Made by a program: the position numbers and the translations under genes. Positions 17,360 through 25,502 of a stretch of DNA of 64,000 nucleotides are shown one piece after another (within the stretch, counting starts at the first letter, position 1; every line of letters begins with the position of its first letter). The notes below the pieces were generated by a model that made no database searches, was not told where the DNA came from, and saw only the letters and a program-made list of their open reading frames with translations. The stretch is from Microbacterium oleivorans (lineage in GTDB: Bacteria > Actinomycetota > Actinomycetes > Actinomycetales > Microbacteriaceae). The stretch covers positions 496,001 to 560,000 of the forward strand of contig NZ_JAMBOV010000002.1 of the NCBI RefSeq assembly GCF_023715745.1, in the 5' to 3' direction.

Positions 17360-18322
17360 TCACCAGGCGAGGGCGGCGGCGCGAAGTGCTGCGGAGTCGG
17401 CGTCGAGGTCGAGTCCCTCCCGCGCCGCGCGGTCGGACAGGTCGCGGGTGAACGCTCCGAGGAGCCGGCGGTACTCGTCGTCGGGGTGGTGCTCGGCGAC
17501 CCGCACCAGGGCGGGCACGTCCATACCGAGGATGAGCCGGACGCGTGACTGCGCCGCGGCGGAGTAGCCGCCCGCGTCGAGGACCGCGAGCCCGCCCCGC
17601 ATCCCGTCCAGATAGTCCTGGAGCACGGGGACGGCGTGCCGGCGCTGCGTGATGGAGGTGCCGTCTGCGCGCTCGCGCCACTGCACGACGACGTCCGGGA
17701 CGACATCGATGGCGCGCGCCGCGGTGTACAGCTGCTGCGCCACCACCTGGTCCTCGTACGCCCGCTCCTCGGTGAAGCGCAGGCCCTCGCGGCGCCACAG
17801 GTCGGTGCGGCTGACCTTCGACCAGGCGACGATGTTGCCCGAGACGTCGGGGTGCTCGGCGAGCGTCGTGCCCTGCCGCGCGGGAGCGGTCGAGGCAGCG
17901 ACCCACGGTTGGACGACGCCGGGGGCGTAGTGACCGGCGGCATCCGCTCGCAGCCGGACGTACGCGCCGACGGCGACGTCGCTGCCGGAGTCCTCGAGGC
18001 TCCCCACGAGCGTCTCCAGGCCGCGCGGCGTCATGACGTCGTCGGCGTCGAAGAACCCGACGAACGGGGTCGCCACGAGCTCGAGCGCCTCGTTGCGGGA
18101 CGCGCCGAGGCCGCGCGCGACCTCGTGACGGAGCAGCCGGAAGCGAGGATCGGCGGCGGCGACCTCGGCGAAGACCTCCGCCGTGCGATCCCGCGAGGCG
18201 TCGTCGACCAGGATCACGCGGAAGTCGTCGCGGGTCTGGGCGCGGAGGGAGGTCAGTGCTTCGTCGACGTAGGCGCCCACATCGCGTCCGGGCACGATGA
18301 CGGTGACGGTCGAGGAGGTCAT
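17360..18322 (-). CDS. GT2-family glycosyltransferase
   Basis: A 320-residue GT-A fold glycosyltransferase. The family 2 start is TVIVPGRDVGAYVDEALTSL, followed by VILVDDASRDRT and GASRNEALELV. The metal-binding DxD is in VGFFDADDVM, and AYEDQVVAQQLY supplies the probable ED catalytic base. There is no membrane helix, so it acts in the cytosol or at the membrane face. The ATG at 18322 overlaps the desulfurase stop by one base (TGATG), so it is translationally coupled to the end of the NAD operon. The sugar donor is unknown, and the link to NAD synthesis is unexplained. Confidence 0.9.
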   Translation of the reverse strand: MTSSTVTVIVPGRDVGAYVDEALTSLRAQTRDDFRVILVDDASRDRTAEVFAEVAAADPRFRLLRHEVARGLGASRNEALELVATPFVGFFDADDVMTPRGLETLVGSLEDSGSDVAVGAYVRLRADAAGHYAPGVVQPWVAASTAPARQGTTLAEHPDVSGNIVAWSKVSRTDLWRREGLRFTEERAYEDQVVAQQLYTAARAIDVVPDVVVQWRERADGTSITQRRHAVPVLQDYLDGMRGGLAVLDAGGYSAAAQSRVRLILGMDVPALVRVAEHHPDDEYRRLLGAFTRDLSDRAAREGLDLDADSAALRAAALAW

Positions 18323-19461
18323 CACCGCGATCGTACCGCCGCGACGGATGCCGCGACCGCGTCGGCGATCGGTGCGGGGTCACCGCTGAAGTGATGGCCG
18401 AAACTGAACCGCACCGAGGTCTGGGCGACCTCCGGCGCGACGCCCAGGGCGACGAGGACGTGCGACGGCTCGTCGCTGCCCGCGGCGCAGGCCGATCCGC
18501 TCGAGGAGACCACACCCCGCCGCTCGAGTTCCAGCAGGATCGCCTCGCCGCTCACTCCCGCGAAGGTGAAGCTCGCCGTCCCCGGCAGGCGTCGCGTGGG
18601 GTGGCCCGTCAACGATGCCTCGGGGACCAGCTCGCACACGCGGCGGACGAAGACGTCCCGCAGTGCGGTGGCGCGCGCCGCCGCATCCGTTCGTTCCCGC
18701 TCGGCGAGCTCGAGCGCGACGGCGAAGCCGACGGCGCCCGCGACGTTCTGCGTGCCGCTTCGGCGGTCGCGTTCCTGCCCTCCGCCGTGGAGCAGGGGCT
18801 CGAGCGGCACGCGGCCGCGGATGGCGAGCACGCCGATCCCCTGCGGGGCGCCGATCTTGTGGCCCGCGAGCGACAGCGCGTCGGCGCCGGTCCCGGCGAG
18901 CGGCAGCCATCCCGCCGCCTGGACCGCGTCGAGGTGGAACGGGATGCGGCGGGGCGCCGTGACGGCGGTGAGGGCCGCGGCATCCTGCACCGTCCCGATC
19001 TCGTTGTTGGCGTAACCGACCGAGACGAGCACGGTGTCGTCCCGCAGGGCGTCCGTCAGTGCCGTGGGGGAGAGGAGACCGTCCCCGTCGACCGCGACGT
19101 GCGTGACGGCCACGCCGTGCACGCGCTGCAGGTACTCGGCCGACGAGAGGACCGACTCGTGCTCGATCGCGGTGGTCACGACGTGGCCCGGGCGTCCGCG
19201 ACGCAGGAGCGCAGCCACAGCGATGCCCTTGATGGCCAGGTTGTTCGCCTCCGTCGCCCCGGAGGTGAAGATCACGTCGCCGGGGCGCATCCCGAGCACG
19301 CCGGCGACGCGGCGGCGGGCGTCCTCGAGGGCCTGTGCGACATCCTCACCGATCGTGTGATGGCTCGACGGGTTGCCGAAGCGGTCGCCGAGGAAGGGCG
19401 ACATCGCCTCCCGCGCCTCCGCGCGCACGGGACCGGACGCGGCGTGGTCGAGGTAGAGCAC
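18322..19461 (-). CDS. cysteine desulfurase (NifS/IscS-like) of the NAD operon
   Basis: A 379-residue PLP enzyme that takes sulfur from cysteine. It starts with GTG (MLYLDHAASGP), one base after the nadC stop. The motifs are GATEANNLAIKG, the PLP lysine in SLAGHKIGAPQG, and the persulfide cysteine in SSSGSACAAGSDEPSH. Its place right after nadA-nadB-nadC suggests it builds the oxygen-sensitive [4Fe-4S] cluster of NadA, as proposed for nifS genes in other nad operons. It may also be a general IscS. Confidence 0.93.
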   Translation of the reverse strand: MLYLDHAASGPVRAEAREAMSPFLGDRFGNPSSHHTIGEDVAQALEDARRRVAGVLGMRPGDVIFTSGATEANNLAIKGIAVAALLRRGRPGHVVTTAIEHESVLSSAEYLQRVHGVAVTHVAVDGDGLLSPTALTDALRDDTVLVSVGYANNEIGTVQDAAALTAVTAPRRIPFHLDAVQAAGWLPLAGTGADALSLAGHKIGAPQGIGVLAIRGRVPLEPLLHGGGQERDRRSGTQNVAGAVGFAVALELAERERTDAAARATALRDVFVRRVCELVPEASLTGHPTRRLPGTASFTFAGVSGEAILLELERRGVVSSSGSACAAGSDEPSHVLVALGVAPEVAQTSVRFSFGHHFSGDPAPIADAVAASVAAVRSR

Positions 19462-19462
19462 G

Positions 19463-20323
19463 TCAGGCCTCGTCGATGCGGACGTCGAGCCCCAGGTCGA
19501 GCGCGCGCGCCGAGTGGGTGAGGGCACCGACGGAGATGACGTCGACGCCGGTCTCGGCGATGGCGCGGACGGTCTCGAGCGAGACAGCGCCGGATGCCTC
19601 CACGGTCGCGCGCCCGGCGACCTGTCCGACCCCGGTGCGCAGGTCCTCCAGGGAGAAGTTGTCGAGCATGATCGTGCCGATCCCCGCGGCGAGGACGGCC
19701 TCGATCTGGTCGAGGCGGTCGACCTCGACCTCGATGTGCGTCGTGTGCGGGAGTCGTGCCTTGGCCTCGCGGAGGGCCTCGGTGACCGACAGCCCCGAAC
19801 GGAGCAGGACCGCGAGGTGGTTGTCCTTGGCCATGACGGCGTCTGAGAGCGAGTATCGGTGGTTCGCGCCGCCGCCGCTGCGGACGGCGTGACGCTCGAA
19901 GGCGCGGAGCCCCGGTGTGGTCTTGCGCGTGTCGGTGATCCGCACCCCGGTGCCGGCGACCGCATCGACGTACTGCGCGGTCAGCGTCGCGACCCCCGAC
20001 ATCCGCTGAGCGAAGTTCAGCCCGATGCGCTCGCCCGTCAGGACGGCCCGCGCCGGGCCGGAGACCGTCGCGAGCACGTCGCCGGGCGCGAAGCGGGTGC
20101 CGTCGGACGCATGGACGAGCGCCTCGACCCTCGGATCGGTCAGGGTGAAGGCGGCGGCGAAGACCTCGCCGCCGCTGAGCACACCGCTCTCGCGAGCGAC
20201 GAGCTCCGCCGTCGCGGTGGCGGATGCCGGGATCAGCGCCTCGCTCGTGAGGTCGCCCCACGGGGCGTCCTCGGCCAGGGCGGCGCGGACGGTGTTCTCG
20301 ATGACGACGGCGGAGAGCATCAT
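19463..20323 (-). CDS. nadC: nicotinate-nucleotide pyrophosphorylase (carboxylating)
   Basis: Converts quinolinate and PRPP to nicotinate mononucleotide and CO2 (QAPRTase). It is 286 residues long, with NFAQRMSGVAT, DTRKTTPGLRAFERHAVRSGG, HRYSLSDAVMAKDNHL and the TIMLDNFSLEDLR phosphate-binding strand. The ATG at 20323 overlaps the nadB stop (ATGA, 4 nt), and a second ATG follows directly. It is third in the nad gene run. Confidence 0.96.
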   Translation of the reverse strand: MMLSAVVIENTVRAALAEDAPWGDLTSEALIPASATATAELVARESGVLSGGEVFAAAFTLTDPRVEALVHASDGTRFAPGDVLATVSGPARAVLTGERIGLNFAQRMSGVATLTAQYVDAVAGTGVRITDTRKTTPGLRAFERHAVRSGGGANHRYSLSDAVMAKDNHLAVLLRSGLSVTEALREAKARLPHTTHIEVEVDRLDQIEAVLAAGIGTIMLDNFSLEDLRTGVGQVAGRATVEASGAVSLETVRAIAETGVDVISVGALTHSARALDLGLDVRIDEA

Positions 20324-21867
20324 GCGGCCCCTTCCAGGTCGGTGCGGACGCCACCGTGGGCGGCCGCGGCGGGGTCGTCGGTGCGCAGGTGCGATCCGAC
20401 GGAGCCGGTGCGCGCGCTCGCCGAGGCGACGACGAGTTGGGCGACCTGGAGCAGGCCCGCGTCCTCGTGCTCGCGGACGCTCACGGGAGCGGGCATCTCC
20501 GCCTGCCACGCGGCGAGGGTGCGGCCCGCGTGCCTCAGCCCGGCGCCGTCGCGGGCGACACCGGCATCCGCCCACATGAGCTCCTGCAGCGCACGGCGGG
20601 AGAACGGCGGATGCGGGATGCCGACGGCCACCGTGTCGGCGTCCGGCGGCGTCGATGCGCCGGCGGCCACGGGCCAGGCTCGGACGGCATCGGCCGCTGC
20701 CGCGGCACCGGCGCGCGCGCCGAACACGGCGCCCTCCAGCAGGGAGTTGGAAGCCAGGCGGTTCGCTCCGTGGACGCCCGTGCGGGCGACCTCACCGACG
20801 GCGTAGAGCCCTGGGACGTCGGTCCGTCCGTCGAGGTCCGTCACGACTCCACCCATGAGGTAGTGCGCGGCCGGGGTGACGGGGATCGGCTCGCGCGCCC
20901 AGTCCAGACCGCGGTCGCGGACGGCCGCGTCGATCGTCGGGAACCGGGCCGCGAGGAACGCTGCCCGCTGATCCGGGTCGGGGCTGTGGACGGCGGTCGC
21001 GTCGAGCAGGACGGGGCGCCCGCCCTGGCGTGCCATGGCGCCCGCGATCGCGCGCGCCACGACGTCCCGCGGGGCCAGCTCGCCGTCGGGGTGAGCCTCG
21101 AGCGCGAAGCGCCGTCCGCGCTCGTCGCGCAGGACGGCGCCCTCGCCGCGCACGGCCTCGGAGACGAGGAAGGCATCGCCGACGGCCAGCACCGTCGGGT
21201 GGAACTGGACGAACTCGAGGTCGCGGACGGCGGCGCCGGCGCGTGCGGCCAGCGCGATACCGTCACCCGTCGCGACGGCCGGGTTGGTGGAGTGCGCGAA
21301 CAGCTCGCCCGCACCACCGGTGGCGAGGATCACGGCGTCCGCCGCGATGCGCTCGCCACCGTGCAGCTCGACGCCGACCACACGGCCTCCACGGCGGACG
21401 AGGTCGGTGACGAAGGCGTGCTCCTGCAGCCGTACGCCGCTCGAGCGCAGGCGCGCGATGAGCGCGCGCTCGATCTCGGCCCCGGTCGCGTCACCGCCCG
21501 CGTGGAGGATGCGAGCGAAGGAGTGCGCACCTTCCAGACCGCCCCGCAGAGCGCCGTGCTCGTCGCGGTCGAAGGCGACGCCGGCCGCGATGAGGTCGCG
21601 GATCCGGTCGGGGCCTTCCTCGACCAGGACCGTCACGGCCGCGGGATCGGCCAGGCCCGCCCCCGCGACGAGGGTGTCGCGGGCGTGGTCGTCGGTGCGG
21701 TCAGCAGGGGAGAGGGCTCCCGCGATGCCGCCCTGTGCGTAGCGGGTGTTCGCCTCGGCGACCGTCGCCTTCGTCACGAGCGTGACGTCGCACCCCGCCC
21801 CGTCGGCGTGCAGGGCCGCGGTGAGGCCCGCGATCCCCGAGCCGACGACGACGACCGCGGTGGTCAC
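20320..21867 (-). CDS. nadB: L-aspartate oxidase
   Basis: A FAD-dependent oxidase that makes iminoaspartate from aspartate (or reduces fumarate). The 515-residue protein has the N-terminal dinucleotide fold VVVGSGIAGLTAALHA, RYAQGGIAG, HPTVL, and the active-site region EPIPVTPAAHYLMGGV with the flavin-binding GANRLASNSLLE. It starts with GTG and overlaps the nadA stop by 4 nt (GTGA). It hands iminoaspartate to NadA. Confidence 0.96.
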   Translation of the reverse strand: MTTAVVVVGSGIAGLTAALHADGAGCDVTLVTKATVAEANTRYAQGGIAGALSPADRTDDHARDTLVAGAGLADPAAVTVLVEEGPDRIRDLIAAGVAFDRDEHGALRGGLEGAHSFARILHAGGDATGAEIERALIARLRSSGVRLQEHAFVTDLVRRGGRVVGVELHGGERIAADAVILATGGAGELFAHSTNPAVATGDGIALAARAGAAVRDLEFVQFHPTVLAVGDAFLVSEAVRGEGAVLRDERGRRFALEAHPDGELAPRDVVARAIAGAMARQGGRPVLLDATAVHSPDPDQRAAFLAARFPTIDAAVRDRGLDWAREPIPVTPAAHYLMGGVVTDLDGRTDVPGLYAVGEVARTGVHGANRLASNSLLEGAVFGARAGAAAAADAVRAWPVAAGASTPPDADTVAVGIPHPPFSRRALQELMWADAGVARDGAGLRHAGRTLAAWQAEMPAPVSVREHEDAGLLQVAQLVVASASARTGSVGSHLRTDDPAAAAHGGVRTDLEGAA

Positions 21868-23177
21868 GGCTTGGCCGCCAGCATCCGCTCGAGGGCGACA
21901 CGCGCCGGCTCCGCGACGTCCGCCGTCACCTGGATGCGGTTGCGCACCTCACCCGCGACGAGACCCTCGAGCACCCATGCGAGGTATCCGGGGTGGATGC
22001 GGTACATCGTCGAACAGGGGCACACCACCGGGTCGAGGCAGAAGATCCGGTGCTCCGGGAACTGCGCCGCCAGGCGCTGGACGAGGTTGATCTCCGTGCC
22101 GATCGCGAAGGTCGTCGGCTCGGTCGCGGCGGCGATCGCCTTGCGGATGTAGTCGGTCGACCCCGCCTCGTCGGCCGCGTCGACGACGTCCATCGGGCAT
22201 TCCGGGTGGACGATCACCCGCACCCCGGGGTGCTCGGCGCGCGCCTGGGCGATCTGGCCGACCGTGAAGCGCCGGTGCACCGAGCAGAACCCGTGCCACA
22301 GGATGACGCGGGCGTCGTGGAGCTCGGCCTCGGTCGAGCCGCCGAGCGGCTTGCGCGGGTTCCACATGGGCATCCGCTCCAGGGGGACCCCCATCGCCTT
22401 CGCGGTGTTGCGGCCCAGGTGCTGGTCGGGGAAGAACAGCACGCGGCGCCCGCGGGCGAACGCCCACTCCAGCACCGTGCGCGCGTTCGACGAGGTGCAG
22501 ACGATGCCGCCGTGGCGGCCGACGAAGCCCTTGATGGCGGCGGAGGAGTTCATGTAGGTGACCGGGATGACGGGGAGCAGCCCCTCGGCATCCGGAATGT
22601 CCATGTCGCCGTAGACCTCGGCGAGCTGCTCCCAGCACTCCTCGACCTGATCGATGTCGGCCATGTCGGCCATGGAGCATCCGGCGGCGAGGTTGGGGAG
22701 GATGACGGCCTGCTCGGGACGCGAGAGCAGGTCGGCGGTCTCGGCCATGAAGTGGACGCCGCAGAAGACGATGGCTTCGGCCTCGGGGTGCTCGAGCGCC
22801 GCGTTCGCGAGCTGGAAGGAGTCGCCGACGTAGTCCGCGTGGGTGACGACCTCCTCGCGCTGGTAGAAGTGCCCGAGGACGACGACGCGGTCGCCCAGGG
22901 TCGCCTTCGCCGCGACGATGCGGGCGGCGAGCTCTTCCTCGGCCGCCTCCCGGTACTCGGCGGGCAGTTGGCCCTGGCGCGGGGCGCCCGTCGGGATCAC
23001 GTCGCCCATCGACGATCCGGGTCCGTATCCCGGGCGGGTGTCGAAGGTCCACGGGCCGGCGGCCAGATCCGTGTTGCACGTCTCGGTGGTGAGGTCGCCG
23101 GCGACGATCGCCTGGATCTCATGGTCGACGCTGGGGTCGAGCGGGCGGGGCTGGAGGGTGACGGGGGTGGCGCTCAT
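21864..23177 (-). CDS. nadA: quinolinate synthase
   Basis: An iron-sulfur enzyme that condenses iminoaspartate and DHAP to quinolinate. The 437-residue length is that of the longer actinobacterial form, with an extra N-terminal 80 residues. Candidate cluster cysteines are in FCGVHFMAETA, CTSSNARTV and DPVVCPCSTM; further motifs are YMNSSAAIKG, HPECPMDV and LGHFYQREEV. It starts with ATG at 23177, 15 nt after nrtR. The neighbouring cysteine desulfurase probably serves its cluster. Confidence 0.96.
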   Translation of the reverse strand: MSATPVTLQPRPLDPSVDHEIQAIVAGDLTTETCNTDLAAGPWTFDTRPGYGPGSSMGDVIPTGAPRQGQLPAEYREAAEEELAARIVAAKATLGDRVVVLGHFYQREEVVTHADYVGDSFQLANAALEHPEAEAIVFCGVHFMAETADLLSRPEQAVILPNLAAGCSMADMADIDQVEECWEQLAEVYGDMDIPDAEGLLPVIPVTYMNSSAAIKGFVGRHGGIVCTSSNARTVLEWAFARGRRVLFFPDQHLGRNTAKAMGVPLERMPMWNPRKPLGGSTEAELHDARVILWHGFCSVHRRFTVGQIAQARAEHPGVRVIVHPECPMDVVDAADEAGSTDYIRKAIAAATEPTTFAIGTEINLVQRLAAQFPEHRIFCLDPVVCPCSTMYRIHPGYLAWVLEGLVAGEVRNRIQVTADVAEPARVALERMLAAKP

Positions 23178-23192
23178 GACGGGTCGGGTCCT

Positions 23193-23870
23193 TCACTGCG
23201 GGAGCGGGCCGCGATCGGCCAGCTCGACGTCCTGGTTGTAGCGGTAGAGCCGCGCCGGGCGGTGGCTGCCCGTGCGGAAGTCGTCTGTCGGAATGAGGGT
23301 GCCGGACCCCTCGACCTGACGCCGGAAGTTGGCGGGATCCAGGCGGCGCCCCAGGATGGCCTCGTTGACCTCGCGGAGCTCGGCGAGCGTGAAGCGGTCG
23401 GGGAGGAAGCCGTGCGCGATGCGGCTGTAGCCGACCTTGTTGCGCAGTCGCCAGAGGGCGTAGTCGACGATGTGGTTGTGGTCGAAGGCGAGGGTCGGCA
23501 GCGCCGTCGCATCGAACCACGCGACGTTGTGCTGCTCGGTCGCCTGCGCGACGTCCTCGCGGACGAGGGCCCAGTACACGATCGACACGACCCGTCCGGG
23601 CGAGCGGCCGACGTCCCCGAAGGCGTACAGCTGCTCGAGATAGCTGGGCGCGAGTCCGGTCGTCTCCGCGAGGGTGCGCGATGCGGTGGCTTCCAGGTTC
23701 TCGACGGGATCGACCCATCCCCCGGGGAGGGCCCACTGGCCTTCGTGCGGATCGCGCGTCCGGCGGACGAGGGGGAGCTCGATGCGCGCGTCGTCGGCCT
23801 CGCGCCGCAACCGGAAGATGACGGTCGAGACGGCGACGCCGATGGGGGGAGGGGAGGATGTTCGTGTCAT
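23193..23870 (-). CDS. nrtR: NrtR-type Nudix-HTH regulator of NAD synthesis
   Basis: A 225-residue protein with an N-terminal Nudix-like domain (1-150) and a C-terminal winged helix (GFLPDRFTLAELREVNEAIL, then LDPANFRRQ), the domain order of NrtR repressors that sense ADP-ribose and control NAD genes. The Nudix box is eroded: GWVDPVE is followed by RTLAETTGL where catalytic members have REUxEExGU. It is therefore probably a sensor rather than a hydrolase. It heads the operon nrtR-nadA-nadB-nadC. The ATG at 23870 has AAGG upstream. Autoregulation is likely. Confidence 0.9.
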   Translation of the reverse strand: MTRTSSPPPIGVAVSTVIFRLRREADDARIELPLVRRTRDPHEGQWALPGGWVDPVENLEATASRTLAETTGLAPSYLEQLYAFGDVGRSPGRVVSIVYWALVREDVAQATEQHNVAWFDATALPTLAFDHNHIVDYALWRLRNKVGYSRIAHGFLPDRFTLAELREVNEAILGRRLDPANFRRQVEGSGTLIPTDDFRTGSHRPARLYRYNQDVELADRGPLPQ

Positions 23871-23894
23871 GGTGACCTTAACTGCCGGAACGAT

Positions 23895-23922
23895 CTTATA
23901 GTCGAACTGACCAGAACCGCAA
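23895..23922 (-). promoter_or_regulatory. candidate promoter of the nrtR-nad operon
   Basis: On the minus strand TTGCGG (23917-23922) and TATAAG (23895-23900) are separated by 16 bp. Transcription would begin near 23888, about 18 nt before the nrtR ATG. The TATAAG box is AT-rich compared with its surroundings. Confidence 0.5.
23901..23911. promoter_or_regulatory. candidate NrtR operator, GTC-N5-GAC dyad
   Basis: GTCGAACTGAC is an 11-bp dyad (GTC, 5 nt, GAC) directly upstream of the -10 box, inside the spacer of the nrtR promoter. Binding here would block RNA polymerase. The outer bases are only weakly symmetric, so the assignment is tentative. Confidence 0.4.
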
Positions 23923-24010
23923 CACGAACCGATTTCCCAGCAGCCGCGGCCTACGCTGATCCAGAGGAACCGCCGGCTCTCCCGGGCGGACTCGTCAAGG
24001 GAGGCCCGTC

Positions 24011-25183
24011 GTGCTCGTCGTCGACATCATCGTCGTGCTCGTGCTCATCGCCGCGCTGTTCGGCGGCCTTCTGCGCGGGCTCGTGGCCACCGCCGGCACC
24101 CTCATCGGTATCGTCCTGGGAGCGGTCCTGGCCGTCTGGCTCACCCCCGTCATCGCGCCCGCCTTCACCGGGTGGGAGTACCGCAGCCTCGTGCTCGCGA
24201 TCATCGCGCTCGCCATCGTCATCCTGCTCGCCGCGCTGGGGACAGCGGTGGGCAGGCGACTGCGCCGGGGTGTCGACAGGGCCCGCCTCGCACCGCTCGA
24301 CCGCATCCTCGGGGGAGTGGTGAACACCGCCGCCGCGGCCGTGGTCCTCCTGCTCACGAGCGGCGCGATCGTCGGATCCGGGATGCCGGTGGTCGCCCCC
24401 GCGGTCGCGTCCTCACGCGTCCTCGGCGCGATCGATGCGCTCACGCCGCCGGGGGTCGACTCCGCGCTCGCCGAGTTCCGCGGCTTCATCGTCTCGGAGG
24501 GGATCCCGCGCGTCGGCGAGCTGCTGGCCCCCGAGGTGGAGCCCACAGCACCCCCGGTCTCGCTCGACGATCCGCAGCTGGAGCGGGCCGCGGCATCCGT
24601 CGCCCGCATCAGCGGCAACGCGTACGCGTGCGGGGCGTCGCTCACGGGTTCGGGCTTCGTCGTGGCCGAGGACCTCGTCGTCACGAACGCCCACGTCGTC
24701 GCCGGCGTGGACGCCCCACTGGTGGAGCTGCCCGGAAGGGATGCCGAGGAGGGGCGGATCGTCTACTTCGACCCGATCGACGACCTCGCCGTCATCAGCG
24801 TCGACGGGCTGGATGCCGCGCCGCTGACGATCGTGGACCCGGTCGCGGCCGGCACCCCGGTCGCGGTGCAGGGCTATCCGCTGGGCGGACCCTTCACGAG
24901 CAGTGCCGCCTACGTGCTGTCGGTCGGCAGCGCGGTCGTCTCCGACATCTACGAGGACGCCTCGCAGCCCCGCGAGATCTACGCGCTGGAGGCGGACGTG
25001 CGTCCGGGCAACTCCGGCGGTCCGCTCCTCACGGAGGACGGCGAGGTGACCGGCGTGGTGTTCGCCCGCGGCCAGGACGACGCGTCCCGCGGCTACGCGA
25101 TGACGACCGACGAGCTGCGTCCGGCGCTGGAGGCCTCGCCCGACGACGAGACCGTCTCGTCAGGGGCGTGCGCCACCGACTGA
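24011..25183 (+). CDS. MarP-like membrane serine protease (CvpA-type helices plus trypsin-like domain)
   Basis: A 390-residue protein whose N-terminal half has about four membrane helices of CvpA type (residues 1-120, starting VVDIIVVLVLIAALFGGLLRG). The extracellular C-terminal half is a chymotrypsin-fold protease with the catalytic triad in TNAHVVAG (His), DPIDDLAVI (Asp) and VRPGNSGGPLL (Ser). This is the layout of mycobacterial MarP (Rv3671c), which supports acid and oxidative stress resistance through cell-wall hydrolases. Two Cys (YACGASL and near the C-terminus, GACATD) could form a disulfide. It starts with GTG at 24011 after AAGGGAGG. Confidence 0.93.
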   Translation: MLVVDIIVVLVLIAALFGGLLRGLVATAGTLIGIVLGAVLAVWLTPVIAPAFTGWEYRSLVLAIIALAIVILLAALGTAVGRRLRRGVDRARLAPLDRILGGVVNTAAAAVVLLLTSGAIVGSGMPVVAPAVASSRVLGAIDALTPPGVDSALAEFRGFIVSEGIPRVGELLAPEVEPTAPPVSLDDPQLERAAASVARISGNAYACGASLTGSGFVVAEDLVVTNAHVVAGVDAPLVELPGRDAEEGRIVYFDPIDDLAVISVDGLDAAPLTIVDPVAAGTPVAVQGYPLGGPFTSSAAYVLSVGSAVVSDIYEDASQPREIYALEADVRPGNSGGPLLTEDGEVTGVVFARGQDDASRGYAMTTDELRPALEASPDDETVSSGACATD

Positions 25184-25215
25184 CCGGGTCGTATCGGCGC
25201 GACGGGCCCCGGTGA

Positions 25216-25221
25216 TAGGCT
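25216..25221 (+). promoter_or_regulatory. candidate -10 box for the glycine riboswitch transcript (TAGGCT)
   Basis: TAGGCT lies about 30 nt upstream of the first aptamer, so the transcript would begin near 25228 and carry the whole riboswitch. No clear -35 was found. Confidence 0.5.
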
Positions 25222-25249
25222 CGCGCTCACAACCGCACACCGGACCATC

Positions 25250-25426
25250 GCGTCTGCTCGGGAGAAGCCCTCGCGGCTGCCGAAGGAGCAATCCCTCCCC
25301 GGAATCTCTCAGGCCCCCGTACCGAGCCGACATGGTCACTCTGAAAAGCGGCACCCGTGTGGTGCCCGCCGACGGGGCAAGCGGGCATGGCCCGCGAAAT
25401 CTCTCAGGCCGATGACAGAGGGGGAG
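25250..25426 (+). promoter_or_regulatory. tandem glycine riboswitch (two aptamers)
   Basis: Two glycine aptamer cores lie in tandem. The first has GCCGAAGGAGCAA (25279-25291) and GAATCTCTCAGGC (25302-25314). The second has GCCGACGGGGCAA (25368-25380) and GAAATCTCTCAGGC (25396-25409), followed by GATGACAGAGGGGGA, which closes its P1. Downstream, GGAACTC (25426-25432) can pair with GAGTTCC (25457-25463), a possible expression platform. It precedes sdaA-gcvT-gcvH-gcvP, so glycine should switch on its own breakdown. Confidence 0.93.
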
Positions 25427-25502
25427 GAACTCACCCGCATCCCGCTGCGCCGTCAGGAGTTCCGTTGACCCCCTTCCTCTCTCCCTCCGCTCGATCGACG
25501 CG

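Noticed and set aside
15463..25183. Natural-product or RiPP cluster (ABC exporter, glycosyltransferase, DHA2 exporter and Cys-rich peptide within about 12 kb)
   Set aside because: The genes lie in different transcription units and on different strands, interrupted by the NAD operon, and no maturation enzyme such as a radical SAM, YcaO or LanM is present.
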